A stretch of DNA of 64,000 nucleotides from Amycolatopsis sp. FBCC-B4732 (GTDB lineage: Bacteria > Actinomycetota > Actinomycetes > Mycobacteriales > Pseudonocardiaceae): positions 3,682,001-3,746,000 of the forward strand of contig NZ_CP095376.1 of NCBI RefSeq assembly GCF_023008405.1. The letters are read 5' to 3'. Numbering within the stretch: the first letter of the stretch is position 1; the number at the start of each line of letters is the position of its first letter. Below, one piece after another: positions 7,946 through 16,528 of this stretch. The notes below the pieces were generated by a model. The model had not been told where the DNA came from. It saw only the letters and a list, made by a program, of their open reading frames with translations, and did no database searches. The position numbers and the translations under genes are program-made.

Positions 7946-10804
7946 GTGATTCCCCCGCAGCCGAACCCGGCGACCACGACGCTCCCGCCCACCTGGTGGG
8001 CGGCCGGGCTGACCCCGCACGAGCGGCGCCCCGGTGGCACCCGCCCCGCGTGGGTGGACTTCGCCGAGGCCGCACTTTCACGTGAAAGTGCGGCCCCCAG
8101 GTCGGCACTTTCACGTGAAAGTGCCGACTGGCGGACGGCGTTCGCCGCGGTGTTCCGCCCCTTCACCGACGCGGTGCGCGTCGCGATCGCCGGTGCCGCA
8201 GCGGGTTCGCCCGCCGTCGACGCCGCGCCGGTCGCCGACGGCTGCGCCGCGCAGCTCGGTCACCAGCTGGCCGGCCTCGCCGCCCGCACCCTGGTGCTGG
8301 AGCTCGGCCGGGTGCGGCACAAGGGGATCCTCGACGGCGAGACGCCGCAGGCGCGCTTCGCCGACTTCGTCCGCCGGACCAGCACCCCCGCGGGCCTGAC
8401 CGACCTGCTGCACCGCTACCCGGTGCTCGCCCGGCTCGCCGCGCAGGCGTCGCTGCACGCCATCGCCGCCGCCACCGAGCTGCTGGCCCGGTTCGACGCC
8501 GACCGCGTGGCGCTGGCCGCGTTCGTCGGCACCGATCCCGGCCCGCTGGTCGAGGTCAGCGGCGGCACCGGCGACGCGCACCAGCGCGGCCGCTCGGTCC
8601 GCGAACTCCGGTTCGCGAGCGGCGCGCGGGTCGTCTACAAGCCGCGCCCGCTCGACCTGCACGCGGCGTTTACGGCGCTGGCCGGCTGGCTCAACCCGCG
8701 CGTCCCCGGCCTCGAGCTGCAGACGGTCGACGTGCTGGCCCGGCCCGGCTACGGCTGGCTGCGGTTCGTCGAGCACCGGCCGTGCGCGGACCTCACCGAG
8801 GTGGACCGCTTCTACCGCCGCCAGGGCGTGCTGCTCGCCCTCCTGCACGCCCTCGACGGCACCGACGTGCACTTCGAGAACATCATCGCGGCCGGCGACC
8901 AGCCGGTGCTGATCGACATCGAAACGCTGTTCCAGCCGGTGCTGCCGGCCGAGAGCGGCGAAAGTGACCCGGCCGCGGAGCTGCTGGCCCGCTCGGTGCA
9001 CCGCACGATGCTGCTGCCGCAGATGATCGTCGGCGAGCACGGTGCGGTGGACATCTCCGGGCTCGGCGGCGGCCGCGCGGCGGCCCCGGCGCTGGAGCGC
9101 GTCGACTGGCTCGACGCCGGCACCGACCGGATGCGGCTGGTCCGGGTGCCCGGCGGCATCGGCACCGGCGTCAACCGGCCCACCCTCGGCGGCGTCGACG
9201 TCGAACCGGCCGAGCACGGCGCCGCGCTGCTGGCCGGCTTCCGCGCCGGGTACGACGCCATCGCCGCCGGCGCGACCGAGTTCGCCGCCCTGCTGGCAAG
9301 CTGCGCCGGCGCGGGGGTCCGCGTCCTGGTCCGCCCCACCAGCTTCTACACGCGGCTGCTCGACGAGACCACGCACCCGTCGCTGCTGGCCGACGCGGCC
9401 GCCCGCGACGAAGCGTTCGGGCTGCTGCACGACGACAGCACCGACGACGTCCGACGCGCGCTCGTCGCCGCGGAGCTGACCGACCTGTGGGCGGGCGACG
9501 TCCCGATGTTCACCGGCGAGCCCGGCTCCGCCGACGTCTGGGACACCGAAGGCAACCGGCTGGCCGGCCTGCTCGGCACGACGCCGCTGGCGTCGGTGCG
9601 GGCGAAGGTCGCCGGCATGACCACGATCGACCGCCGCGACCAGGAGTGGCTGATCTCCGCCGCGCTGGCCACCCGGCCCGCCGCCGAGACCCACGCCGGC
9701 AGCGGCGTCAGCGACGGCATCCTGCCGAGCAAGACCCCCGAGCCCGCGCACCTGCTTTCCGCCGCGTGCGGCGTCGCCGACGCCATCATCGCCCGCGCCT
9801 GCACGGCGGACGGGCGCGTCAACTGGGTCGGGCTGGAGCTCGTCGACGAGAAGTACTGGACCGTGCTGCCGATGGGCGGCGGGCTCGGCGAGGGCTACCC
9901 CGGCGTGGCGCTGTTCCTCGCCCAGCTCGCCGAACTGACCGGCATCGACCGCTACCGGGACCTGGCCGGCAAGGCCGTTTCCGGTCTGCCGTCGCTGGTT
10001 TCCGCGCTCGAAGCCGACCCGGACCTCGCCGAAGCGGCCGGGCCGGGCGGCCTGCTCGGGCTCGGCGGCGTCGCCTACGCCGCGGCCCGCCTCGCGCGGC
10101 TGCTCGACCGGCCGGACCTGCTGGACCTCTGCGCGCGCACGGTCGCGGTGATGCCGGCTCCGACGCCGCGGACGTCACCGCGGTTCACCACCGGGCTGGC
10201 CGGCGGCCTGGTCGCGCTGCGCTCGGTCGCCGCGCAGACCGGCATGGACCTCGCCACCGTGCTCGCCGGTGCGTACGCGGCCGAGCTCGCGAGCCGCTCC
10301 ATCGACCCCGATCTCGCCGACCCCGGGTTCGCGCACGGCGCGGCCGGCGTCGACTGGGCCCTGTCCGGGCACCCGCGCGAGACCGCGACCCTGCCGCCGG
10401 CGAAGGCCGCGACCGGGCACGGCTGGTGCTCCGGCCTGGCCGGCCAGGTGCTCGCCTACGCCGACGACCCGGCGGTGCTCGGCGGCCTCGACGAGCAGGT
10501 CCGGCGCCTCGCCGCCCAGGAACCGCTGCGCGACCTGTCCCTGTGCCACGGCGAAACCGGCATCACCGACGTCCTCGGCGTGCTGGCCGAAACCGGCCAC
10601 ACCGGCGCGGAAGCCGCGCTCGCCACCCGGACCGGCCTGCTGCTGACCGCCGTCGAACAGGACGGCGCGCGCTGCGGCACCCCCGACGGCGTGCCCTCCC
10701 CCGGCCTGCTCACCGGACTGGCCGGGATCGGCTACGGCCTGCTGCGGCTGGGTTTCGGCCCCCGCGTCCCGTCCGCCCTGCTCTTGCGCCCCCCGACCCG
10801 CTGA
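7946..10804 (+). CDS. lanM: Class II lanthipeptide synthetase LanM
   Basis: 952 residues from GTG 7946 (ATG 7934 is an alternative). The N-terminal half is the kinase-like dehydratase: the lysine motif VVYKPRPLDL, GTDVHFENIIA and VLIDIETLFQ match the phosphorylation and elimination residues of LanM proteins that make Dha and Dhb from Ser and Thr. The C-terminal half is a LanC-like cyclase with GLGEGYPGVALFL, GFAHGAAGVDW and both zinc-ligand motifs, GHGWCSG (Cys) and LCHGETG (Cys-His), so it looks catalytically complete. Two 28-bp palindromes near the start add a low-complexity ALSRESA-type insertion about residues 43-61. Two small peptide genes follow 37 and 310 nt downstream and are the obvious substrates. 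Confidence 0.93.
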   Translation: MIPPQPNPATTTLPPTWWAAGLTPHERRPGGTRPAWVDFAEAALSRESAAPRSALSRESADWRTAFAAVFRPFTDAVRVAIAGAAAGSPAVDAAPVADGCAAQLGHQLAGLAARTLVLELGRVRHKGILDGETPQARFADFVRRTSTPAGLTDLLHRYPVLARLAAQASLHAIAAATELLARFDADRVALAAFVGTDPGPLVEVSGGTGDAHQRGRSVRELRFASGARVVYKPRPLDLHAAFTALAGWLNPRVPGLELQTVDVLARPGYGWLRFVEHRPCADLTEVDRFYRRQGVLLALLHALDGTDVHFENIIAAGDQPVLIDIETLFQPVLPAESGESDPAAELLARSVHRTMLLPQMIVGEHGAVDISGLGGGRAAAPALERVDWLDAGTDRMRLVRVPGGIGTGVNRPTLGGVDVEPAEHGAALLAGFRAGYDAIAAGATEFAALLASCAGAGVRVLVRPTSFYTRLLDETTHPSLLADAAARDEAFGLLHDDSTDDVRRALVAAELTDLWAGDVPMFTGEPGSADVWDTEGNRLAGLLGTTPLASVRAKVAGMTTIDRRDQEWLISAALATRPAAETHAGSGVSDGILPSKTPEPAHLLSAACGVADAIIARACTADGRVNWVGLELVDEKYWTVLPMGGGLGEGYPGVALFLAQLAELTGIDRYRDLAGKAVSGLPSLVSALEADPDLAEAAGPGGLLGLGGVAYAAARLARLLDRPDLLDLCARTVAVMPAPTPRTSPRFTTGLAGGLVALRSVAAQTGMDLATVLAGAYAAELASRSIDPDLADPGFAHGAAGVDWALSGHPRETATLPPAKAATGHGWCSGLAGQVLAYADDPAVLGGLDEQVRRLAAQEPLRDLSLCHGETGITDVLGVLAETGHTGAEAALATRTGLLLTAVEQDGARCGTPDGVPSPGLLTGLAGIGYGLLRLGFGPRVPSALLLRPPTR
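8068..8128. repeat. Pair of perfect 28-bp palindromes inside lanM
   Basis: Two perfect palindromes, 8068-8095 and 8101-8128, share the 18-bp core CACTTTCACGTGAAAGTG with different self-complementary flanks (GGCCG and GTCGG). They are 5 bp apart and lie in the lanM reading frame, where each encodes ALSRESA. The same paired core recurs at 33169-33228 between prmA and prmB. This is a dispersed repeat of unknown function; with two adjacent hairpins it could affect mRNA processing or bind a protein. Confidence 0.95.
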
Positions 10805-10841
10805 ACCGCACCCGCCCCACCTCACGAGGAGAGAACCACAG

Positions 10842-11021
10842 ATGCGCGAAACCACGACCGAGACCGCCGAAGCCACCGTCGGCGCCCTGGTGCTCCCGCG
10901 GGCGAACCACGCCGGCGCCCGCAACCAGGCGCTCGCCGGCACCCGGCCCCGGCTGTCCGGCGTCACGCTCGACACGCTCGGTTCGCCGACCGTCGTCACC
11001 AACGGCACCTTCGCCCTCTGA
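10842..11021 (+). CDS. Putative LanM substrate peptide A (cysteine-free)
   Basis: 59 residues, start MRETTTETAEATVG, with a good ribosome-binding site (GAGGAGAG) and 37 nt after lanM. A leader-like first half contains ALVLPRANHAGARNQALAG. The C-terminal part TLDTLGSPTVVTNGTFAL is rich in Thr and Ser and has no cysteine or lysine. It is clearly related to the next peptide: both share LxLP, then GARN-x-AL-x-G, and a C-terminal TVVT followed by N/G and Phe. Position and conserved leader motif make it a probable LanM precursor. With no cysteine, thioether rings cannot form within it, so the product may be a dehydrated linear peptide or carry another crosslink. Confidence 0.78.
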   Translation: MRETTTETAEATVGALVLPRANHAGARNQALAGTRPRLSGVTLDTLGSPTVVTNGTFAL

Positions 11022-11114
11022 GTCCCGGTTTGCCACGCCGGTCTTCACGGCCGGCTTCGCCGAACAGCTTCCGTTTCACCCAGCACGACTACTACCGAGA
11101 GTGGAGCCACCTGC

Positions 11115-11288
11115 ATGACCGAGCACGACTTCGCCGGCACGGACAACCCGATCGGCGACTTGACCCTCCCGACTTCCTCCCGCACGGGCGCGCGCAACCA
11201 CGCGCTGTCCGGCAAGGCGGCGCGGGTCAGCCAGAACTCCCTCACCACCATGGACATCACGGTCGTCACGGGCAATTTCCCCGGATAG
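11115..11288 (+). CDS. Putative LanM substrate peptide B (cysteine-free)
   Basis: 57 residues, start MTEHDFAGTDNPIGDL. It shares with peptide A the segment LxLPxSS/N-x-T/A-GARN-x-AL-S/A-G and a C-terminal block, here QNSLTTMDITVVTGNFPG. It has no cysteine but one lysine (SGKAARV). Spacing of 93 nt from peptide A and the same orientation suggest one transcript with lanM. GTGGAG lies about 10 nt before the ATG. The C-terminal Ser and Thr residues are the likely dehydration sites. Confidence 0.76.
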   Translation: MTEHDFAGTDNPIGDLTLPTSSRTGARNHALSGKAARVSQNSLTTMDITVVTGNFPG

Positions 11289-11343
11289 TGAGACGATCAC
11301 CGCGTCGGTAATTCGACCTACGCCCGGAGGACGCCCGTCCGGT

Positions 11344-11349
11344 TATAGT
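11344..11349 (+). promoter_or_regulatory. Candidate -10 box for leaderless LAL regulator mRNA
   Basis: TATAGT ends 7 nt before the ATG at 11357, and no Shine-Dalgarno sequence is at a usable distance. The same 7-nt spacing precedes several other genes in the window. No convincing -35 box is visible. Confidence 0.4.
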
Positions 11350-11356
11350 GACCGCG

Positions 11357-14245
11357 ATGGGCATCCGATCGACGCGCCTGATCGGGCGCGACAGGGAGCT
11401 CGGCGCCCTGTCCCAGGCTCTGGAGAAGGCCCGCACCGACCACGGTGGGGCCTTCTTCCTTGTCGGTGAAGGCGGGATCGGCAAGTCCCGGCTCGCCGCC
11501 GACGTCGCCGCACGGGCACTGGCGACCGGGCTCCCCGTGCTGCGTGGACGAGCCAGCTCGATCGGCCCGATGGTGCCGTTCCGGCCGCTGGCCGAAGCCC
11601 TGCTGTCGCACTTCCGCGGCGGCCACCCGCCCGCGGCGCCCGAGCTCGACCCGCTCGTGCCGGTGCTCGCCCGGCTCGTGCCCGACTGGTACCGCGGCGA
11701 CCGCCCGCACGACAACGGCAACCTCCTCGTCCTGGCCGAGGCGGTGTTCCGGCTGCTGTCGGTGGCCGGGCGCGAAGGCGGCTGCCTGATCGTGCTGGAG
11801 GACCTGCACAACGCGGACGCCGAAACGCTGTTCATCGTCGAGTACCTCGTCGACAACCTGGCGTCGAGCCGGGTGATGCTGATCGGGACCCTGCGCAACG
11901 AACCCGGCGAGGCGCTGCGGCTGGCGACCGCGGCGGCGCAGCGCTCGGCCAGTCACACCTTCGAGCTGACCCGGCTCGACGCCGAGCGCACCCGGGACTT
12001 CGCCGCCGCCTGCCTGGAAACCGAGCCGGCCGCGGTGCCCACCGCCGTCGCGAACCTGTTGTGGCAGAACAGCGAAGGCGTGCCCTTCGTCGTCGAGGAG
12101 CTGCTGCACGGCATGGTCACCGACGGCCTGCTCGTCGGCGGCGCGAACGGCTGGCAGGTCGTCGGCGAACTGCAGGCCCGCGTCCCGGAGGCGCTGATCA
12201 GCAGCATCGCCGCGCGCGTCGACGCACTCGGCGCGGACGGCGAGACGCTGCTTTCGGTGGCCGCTGTGCTGGGCCGGCGGTTCCCGCTGTCGGTCGTGCA
12301 GGCGGTGACCGACATGGACGACCGCATGCTGCACAACCACATCAGCGCGAGCGTCGCCGCGCACCTGGTCACCACCGACGAGACCACGCCCGGCTGGTAC
12401 GCCTTCCGCCACCCGCTCACCGCGGAGGCGCTGCTGGCCCGGCTCGTGCCGTCGACGAAGGCGAACCTGGCGCGCCGGGCCGCGGACGCCGTCGAGCTGC
12501 TGCACCCGGGCCTGCCCGGCGAGCTGTGCGCGCTGGCCGCGGCGCTGCGGCTGACGGCGATGGACCACCCCGGCGCCGGGCGGCTGTTCGCCGAAGCCGG
12601 CCGGCGCGCCCTCGACGGCGGTGCCGCCGACACGGCGGTGACCATGCTGACCCGCGCCGTCGACCTGCTGGCCACGGCGAGCCCCGACGACCGCGCCGAC
12701 GCGCTGGAGTCCCTGCTGCACGCGCTGGGGCAGACCGGGCAGTTCGACCGCGCCGTCGAGTTTTCCGCTCGTTTCGCCGAGATCGGCCGGCTGGAGCGGG
12801 CGGTCGACCTGCACGTCCAGCTGGCGTGGGCGGCCTACATCGGCGGCCGGCACGACGAGTGCCTCAACCAGATCGAGCAGGCCCGCGCCCCGCTCGGCGG
12901 CGAGATGACCGAGGAGCAGAAGGCGGGCCTCGACGCCGTCGAAGCGACGCTGTGGCTGGACGTCCCGGGCCCGGCGCACACCGAACGCGCTCGCCTGCTG
13001 GCCGAGCAGGCGTGGGAGGTGGCCGAGCGCGCCGGCGTGCCGTTCGTGTCGTGCCAGGCGTTGCAGGTGCTCGGCATGGTGGCGCTGGAGACGGACCTGG
13101 CGGAGGCCGAGCGCTACCTGCAGCTGGCGCGGCGGCTGGCCGAACGCCACCAGCTGACGCACCTGCGCACCCAGGTGCTGGTCCGCCTCGGCGGGCACCG
13201 GATGCTCGCCGAGGGCGACGTCCGCACGTTCGACCTGGCCCGCGCGGAGGCCCAGCGCACCGGCGCGATCACGCTCACCTGCGCGGTCGACGCGAGCCGC
13301 GCGGTGCACGCGGTGATGCGCGGCGAGTTCGCGCAGGCGGAGAAGATCCTCGACGAGAACCTCGCCGTCCTCGGCCGGCTCCGGCTCGTCGCGCTGCTGC
13401 AGTACACGCACATGACCCGCGCGATGGTGGCCGCCCACCAGGCGGACCGGGTCCGGATGGAGCAGGCGCTCGACGACTTCCGCGCCGAGGGCGGCAACAG
13501 CGCGCAGGAGATGGTGCTCAGCGTCGGGCTGGCGCAGGTGTTCTGCTCGCTGCTGGAGGAGGACGCCGAACGAGCCCGCCGCGAGCTGGCGCAGGTGCTG
13601 GCCCTGGAGGAGCGCCAGCCGAGCCGCTTCCACCTGGCGGGCCAGCACGGCCTGCGGCTGCTGGTCGAGGCGCTCGACGGCACGGCACCGCCCGAGCGGC
13701 CCCCGGCGGCGGTCAGCGGTATGCGCTGGAACCGCCAGTTCGTCCTGCTGGGCGACGCGGTCCGCCACGGCCGCGCCGGGTCCCCGGAACTCGCCGACGA
13801 AGCGGTGGCGGCGGCGATCGAGGCGGCGGCGCCGTTCCCGATGAGCAGGCACCTCGGCCTGCGCATGGTGGCGGAGTCCGCCGCGGCCGACGGCTGGGGC
13901 GACCCGGTGACGTGGCTCAAGGAAGCGGAGGAGTACTTCCACCAGGCGGACGTGACGGCGGTGGCGAGCGCGTGCCGCGGGCTGCTGCGCAAGACCGGCG
14001 TCGCGGTCGGCCAGCGCCGCACGGGCTCGGACCGCCTCCCGGCGGGCCTGCGCTCGGCGGGGGTGACCGTCCGCGAGTACGAGGTGCTGCAGCTGCTGGC
14101 GGACAACATGGGCAACAAGGACATCGCCCGGCGGCTGCACATCTCGCCGCGGACGGTGGAGAAGCACGTGGCCAGCCTGATGGCGAAGTCGAACCTGCAG
14201 AACCGCAGCGCGCTGACGGAGTACGCGCGCAACACCCCGCACTGA
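11357..14245 (+). CDS. Large ATP-binding LuxR-family (LAL/MalT-type) transcriptional regulator
   Basis: 962 residues. The N-terminus has an AAA/STAND-type ATPase with Walker A FLVGEGGIGKSRLA near residue 35 and a Walker-B-like CLIVLEDLHNAD near 145. A long central alpha-helical repeat region (TPR-like, residues about 400-870) follows. The last 65 residues are a LuxR helix-turn-helix: VTVREYEVLQLLADNMGNKD, then IARRLHISPRTVEKHVASLM. LAL regulators are commonly pathway-specific activators of secondary-metabolite clusters. It follows the peptide genes by 68 nt in the same direction, so it may control lanM and/or the divergent NRPS operon (inference). GTG 11348 is an alternative start. Confidence 0.9.
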   Translation: MGIRSTRLIGRDRELGALSQALEKARTDHGGAFFLVGEGGIGKSRLAADVAARALATGLPVLRGRASSIGPMVPFRPLAEALLSHFRGGHPPAAPELDPLVPVLARLVPDWYRGDRPHDNGNLLVLAEAVFRLLSVAGREGGCLIVLEDLHNADAETLFIVEYLVDNLASSRVMLIGTLRNEPGEALRLATAAAQRSASHTFELTRLDAERTRDFAAACLETEPAAVPTAVANLLWQNSEGVPFVVEELLHGMVTDGLLVGGANGWQVVGELQARVPEALISSIAARVDALGADGETLLSVAAVLGRRFPLSVVQAVTDMDDRMLHNHISASVAAHLVTTDETTPGWYAFRHPLTAEALLARLVPSTKANLARRAADAVELLHPGLPGELCALAAALRLTAMDHPGAGRLFAEAGRRALDGGAADTAVTMLTRAVDLLATASPDDRADALESLLHALGQTGQFDRAVEFSARFAEIGRLERAVDLHVQLAWAAYIGGRHDECLNQIEQARAPLGGEMTEEQKAGLDAVEATLWLDVPGPAHTERARLLAEQAWEVAERAGVPFVSCQALQVLGMVALETDLAEAERYLQLARRLAERHQLTHLRTQVLVRLGGHRMLAEGDVRTFDLARAEAQRTGAITLTCAVDASRAVHAVMRGEFAQAEKILDENLAVLGRLRLVALLQYTHMTRAMVAAHQADRVRMEQALDDFRAEGGNSAQEMVLSVGLAQVFCSLLEEDAERARRELAQVLALEERQPSRFHLAGQHGLRLLVEALDGTAPPERPPAAVSGMRWNRQFVLLGDAVRHGRAGSPELADEAVAAAIEAAAPFPMSRHLGLRMVAESAAADGWGDPVTWLKEAEEYFHQADVTAVASACRGLLRKTGVAVGQRRTGSDRLPAGLRSAGVTVREYEVLQLLADNMGNKDIARRLHISPRTVEKHVASLMAKSNLQNRSALTEYARNTPH

Positions 14246-14263
14246 CCGCCGCCCGGCGGGGCC

Positions 14264-14647
14264 TCAGGTGCCGATCGGGATCTCCGCCCAGACCGTCTTG
14301 CCGCCGTCTCGGCGGTGGAAGTGACCGTGTCGGCGGCTGCACGCGGCGACCAGCTTCAGGCCGGTGCCGACCGGGGCCACGTCGGGCGCCGCCGGGTCGA
14401 ACCACGCCGCTCCGCCGGAGTCCTCGATACCGATCCACACCGTCGAATCCGCGCACGTCAGCAGCGCGCGCACCGGGCCGATCGCGTGGCGGACCGCGTT
14501 CGCGGCCAGCTCCCCCGCGATCAGCACGACGTCCGCCGCGATCTCGTCCGGCACTTCGTCCGCCGTGGCCAGGCGCTCGCGCACCCAGTCGCGCACCCGG
14601 CGGACCTGGGCGGGTTCCCTGTCGAACACGAACTTGTCCAGCAGCAT
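14264..14647 (-). CDS. Anti-sigma-factor-like serine kinase/ATPase (HATPase_c_2)
   Basis: 127 residues, start MLLDKFVFDREPAQV, chosen because GGGAGGGA lies just upstream. It is the single-domain GHKL ATPase type: N box ELAANAVRHA, G1 box GIEDSGGAAWF, G2 box GTGLKLVAACSRRHG. Actinomycetes have many such RsbW/SpoIIAB-like proteins that bind sigma factors or anti-sigma antagonists. No partner gene is adjacent, so its target is unknown. It is convergent with the LAL regulator, with 18 bp between the stops. Confidence 0.85.
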   Translation of the reverse strand: MLLDKFVFDREPAQVRRVRDWVRERLATADEVPDEIAADVVLIAGELAANAVRHAIGPVRALLTCADSTVWIGIEDSGGAAWFDPAAPDVAPVGTGLKLVAACSRRHGHFHRRDGGKTVWAEIPIGT

Positions 14648-14742
14648 GATTCCCTCCCCGGGGCCGGGAAAACGATTCCCCATCCGCGGGGTTCCGCACA
14701 CCTCTCCGGGCCGGAATCGCCCGAACGGACTAGATTGGACCC

Positions 14743-15354
14743 GTGAGTCCAGCCACCAAGCAGCTGACCGCCAAGGGCGCGGCGACGCGGCAGCGGATCG
14801 TCGAAGGCGCGGCGGAGGAGATCCGGGAGCGCGGCGTCGCCGTCACGACGCTGGACGACGTCCGGGCGCGGACCGGCACGAGCAAGAGCCAGCTCTTCCA
14901 CTACTTCCCCGGCGGCAAGGAAGACCTGCTGCTGGAAGTGGCCCGCTACGAAGCGGATCAGGTGATCGCGGCCCAGCAGCCCCAGCTGGGCGGGCTGACG
15001 TCGTGGGCGGCGTGGCGGCGCTGGCGCGACACGGTCGTCTCGCACTACACCGAACGCGGGCAGCACTGCCCGCTCAACGTGCTGATCTCCCAGCTCGGCC
15101 GTGCGACACCGGGCGCGCAGGCCGTCGTCGGCGAGATGCTGGAGCGGTGGCGGCAGGAGATCGCGGCCGGCATCCGGCACCTGCAAGCGGCCGGCGAGGT
15201 GGCCGCGGACACCGACCCCGAACGCACCGCCGCCGCCCTGCTGGCGGGGATCCAGGGCGGCGTGGTGGTGATGCTGTCGACCGGGCGCATCGACCACCTC
15301 GAAGCGGCGCTCGACGTCGGGATCGAAAACCTGCGGGCGAGCGGGAACCGGTGA
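14743..15354 (+). CDS. TetR-family transcriptional regulator
   Basis: 203 residues from GTG 14743. The N-terminal helix-turn-helix is recognisable in RIVEGAAEEIRERGVAVTTL and RTGTSKSQLFHYFPGGKEDLL. The C-terminal half is helical and ligand-binding, with no family-specific signature I recognise. TAGATT at 14731-14736 lies 6 nt before the start and no ribosome-binding site is visible, so the mRNA may be leaderless. The neighbours do not reveal its target. Confidence 0.9.
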   Translation: MSPATKQLTAKGAATRQRIVEGAAEEIRERGVAVTTLDDVRARTGTSKSQLFHYFPGGKEDLLLEVARYEADQVIAAQQPQLGGLTSWAAWRRWRDTVVSHYTERGQHCPLNVLISQLGRATPGAQAVVGEMLERWRQEIAAGIRHLQAAGEVAADTDPERTAAALLAGIQGGVVVMLSTGRIDHLEAALDVGIENLRASGNR

Positions 15355-15376
15355 GCCCGGTCCCCGCTCGGCGAAG

Positions 15377-15934
15377 TCAGGCGTTCTTGATCGCGGAGAT
15401 CTCGAACTCGAGGGTGACCTTGTCGCTCACCAGCACGCCACCGGTCTCGAGGGCGGCGTTCCAGGTGATGCCGTAGTCCTTGCGGCTGATCGTGGTGGAG
15501 CCTTCGAAGCCGATGCGGTCGTTGCCGAACGGGTCCTTCGCGGAGCCCTCGAACTCGAACGGGACGGTCACCGAGCGGGTGACGTCCTTGATGGTCAGGT
15601 CGCCGGTGACGTCGAAGGAGGTCTCGCCGGTCTGCTTGACCTCGGTCGAGGTGAAGGTGATCTGCGGGTACTCGTCCATCGACAGGAAGTCGTTGCTCTT
15701 CAGGTGCCCGTCGCGGTCCGCGTTGCGGGTGTCGATGCTGTGCGCCTGGATGGTCACCTGGACGCTCGACTTCTCCGGCGCGTCGCCGTCGATCGTGGCG
15801 GCACCGGTGAACTCGTTGAAGCTGCCGCGCACCTTGGTCACCATGGCGTGGCGGGCGACGAACCCGATCCGCGAGTGGGCGGCGTCGAGGGTGTATTCGC
15901 CGGTCAGCTGGGGGTAGGTGGTCGCGCTGGTCAT
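15377..15934 (-). CDS. YceI-family lipid/isoprenoid-binding protein
   Basis: 185 residues, complete YceI lipocalin-like domain: an opening GEYTLDAAHSRIGFVARHAM, then VRGSFNEFTGAATIDG, KSNDFLSMDEYPQITFTST and VTGDLTIKDVTRSVTVPFEF. Family members bind long polyprenoid lipids in a beta-barrel and are often induced by stress. There is no signal peptide, so this copy should be cytoplasmic. It is divergent from a MarR regulator, 105 bp away, a common actinomycete pairing. Confidence 0.95.
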   Translation of the reverse strand: MTSATTYPQLTGEYTLDAAHSRIGFVARHAMVTKVRGSFNEFTGAATIDGDAPEKSSVQVTIQAHSIDTRNADRDGHLKSNDFLSMDEYPQITFTSTEVKQTGETSFDVTGDLTIKDVTRSVTVPFEFEGSAKDPFGNDRIGFEGSTTISRKDYGITWNAALETGGVLVSDKVTLEFEISAIKNA

Positions 15935-15970
15935 CGCTGTTCTTCTCTCCTCGTGGCGGCCCCCGGGTGA

Positions 15971-15982
15971 TTGAGGGTTCAA
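15971..15982. promoter_or_regulatory. Candidate MarR operator (TTGA-N4-TCAA)
   Basis: TTGAGGGTTCAA is a short inverted repeat between the divergent yceI-like and marR genes. A second palindrome, TTGCGCAA, lies near 16007-16014. Either could bind the MarR protein encoded at 16040. Support is only position and symmetry. Confidence 0.35.
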
Positions 15983-16039
15983 CGACACTCTACTCACTTT
16001 GGCTGGTTGCGCAAGCAAGCTTTCGGTAGAGTCGCCGGT

Positions 16040-16528
16040 ATGGGTGATCTTTCCGCGCTCGACACCGGAGAAGCCGCGTTCTGGCGGTCGCTGATCCGCG
16101 TCACGACCGTGCTCCCGCGCGCCCTGGAGGACCAGTTCCTGCCGGAGACCGGTCTCACGGTCAGCGACTACGGCGTGCTCGTCGCGCTGTCGGAAGCCCC
16201 GGACCACCTGCTCCGCATCTCCGCGCTGGCGGCGACGACGGCGTTGTCGCTCAGCCGGATCAGCCGGGTGGTCGACGACCTCACCCGCCGCGGGCTGGTC
16301 GAGAAGCGGCGCTGCAAGGAAGACGGGCGCGCATCCAACGCCGTGCTGACCGCCGCCGGATTGGCCAGACTGGAGGCGGCGTTCCCGAGCCACCTGGCCC
16401 GCGTGCGGGCTTCGGTGTTCGACCACCTGAGCGCCGAGGACATCCGGGCGGCCGGGCCGGTGCTGGCCCGGCTGGCCGCGGTGCTCGACGCCACTCCCCC
16501 GACCGACGAGGAGCCGAGGACGCGATGA
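16040..16528 (+). CDS. MarR-family transcriptional regulator
   Basis: 162 residues with the winged-helix core: LTVSDYGVLVALSEAP, LRISALAATTALSLSRISRVVDDL as the recognition helix region, then RRGLVEKRRCKEDGRA as the wing. TAGAGT at 16027-16032 ends 7 nt before the ATG, consistent with a leaderless transcript. Its stop overlaps the start of the downstream transferase gene (ATGA). The arrangement suggests control of both that gene and the divergent yceI-like gene. Confidence 0.92.
   Translation: MGDLSALDTGEAAFWRSLIRVTTVLPRALEDQFLPETGLTVSDYGVLVALSEAPDHLLRISALAATTALSLSRISRVVDDLTRRGLVEKRRCKEDGRASNAVLTAAGLARLEAAFPSHLARVRASVFDHLSAEDIRAAGPVLARLAAVLDATPPTDEEPRTR

Noticed and set aside
11318..14242. 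A 974-codon open frame on the minus strand opposite the LAL regulator, and an 862-codon plus-strand frame at 12061-14649
   Set aside because: Both are high-GC frame shadows: composition is Arg/Ala/Gly/Pro-rich or Val/Gln/His-rich with no domain, while the LAL frame has Walker and LuxR motifs.
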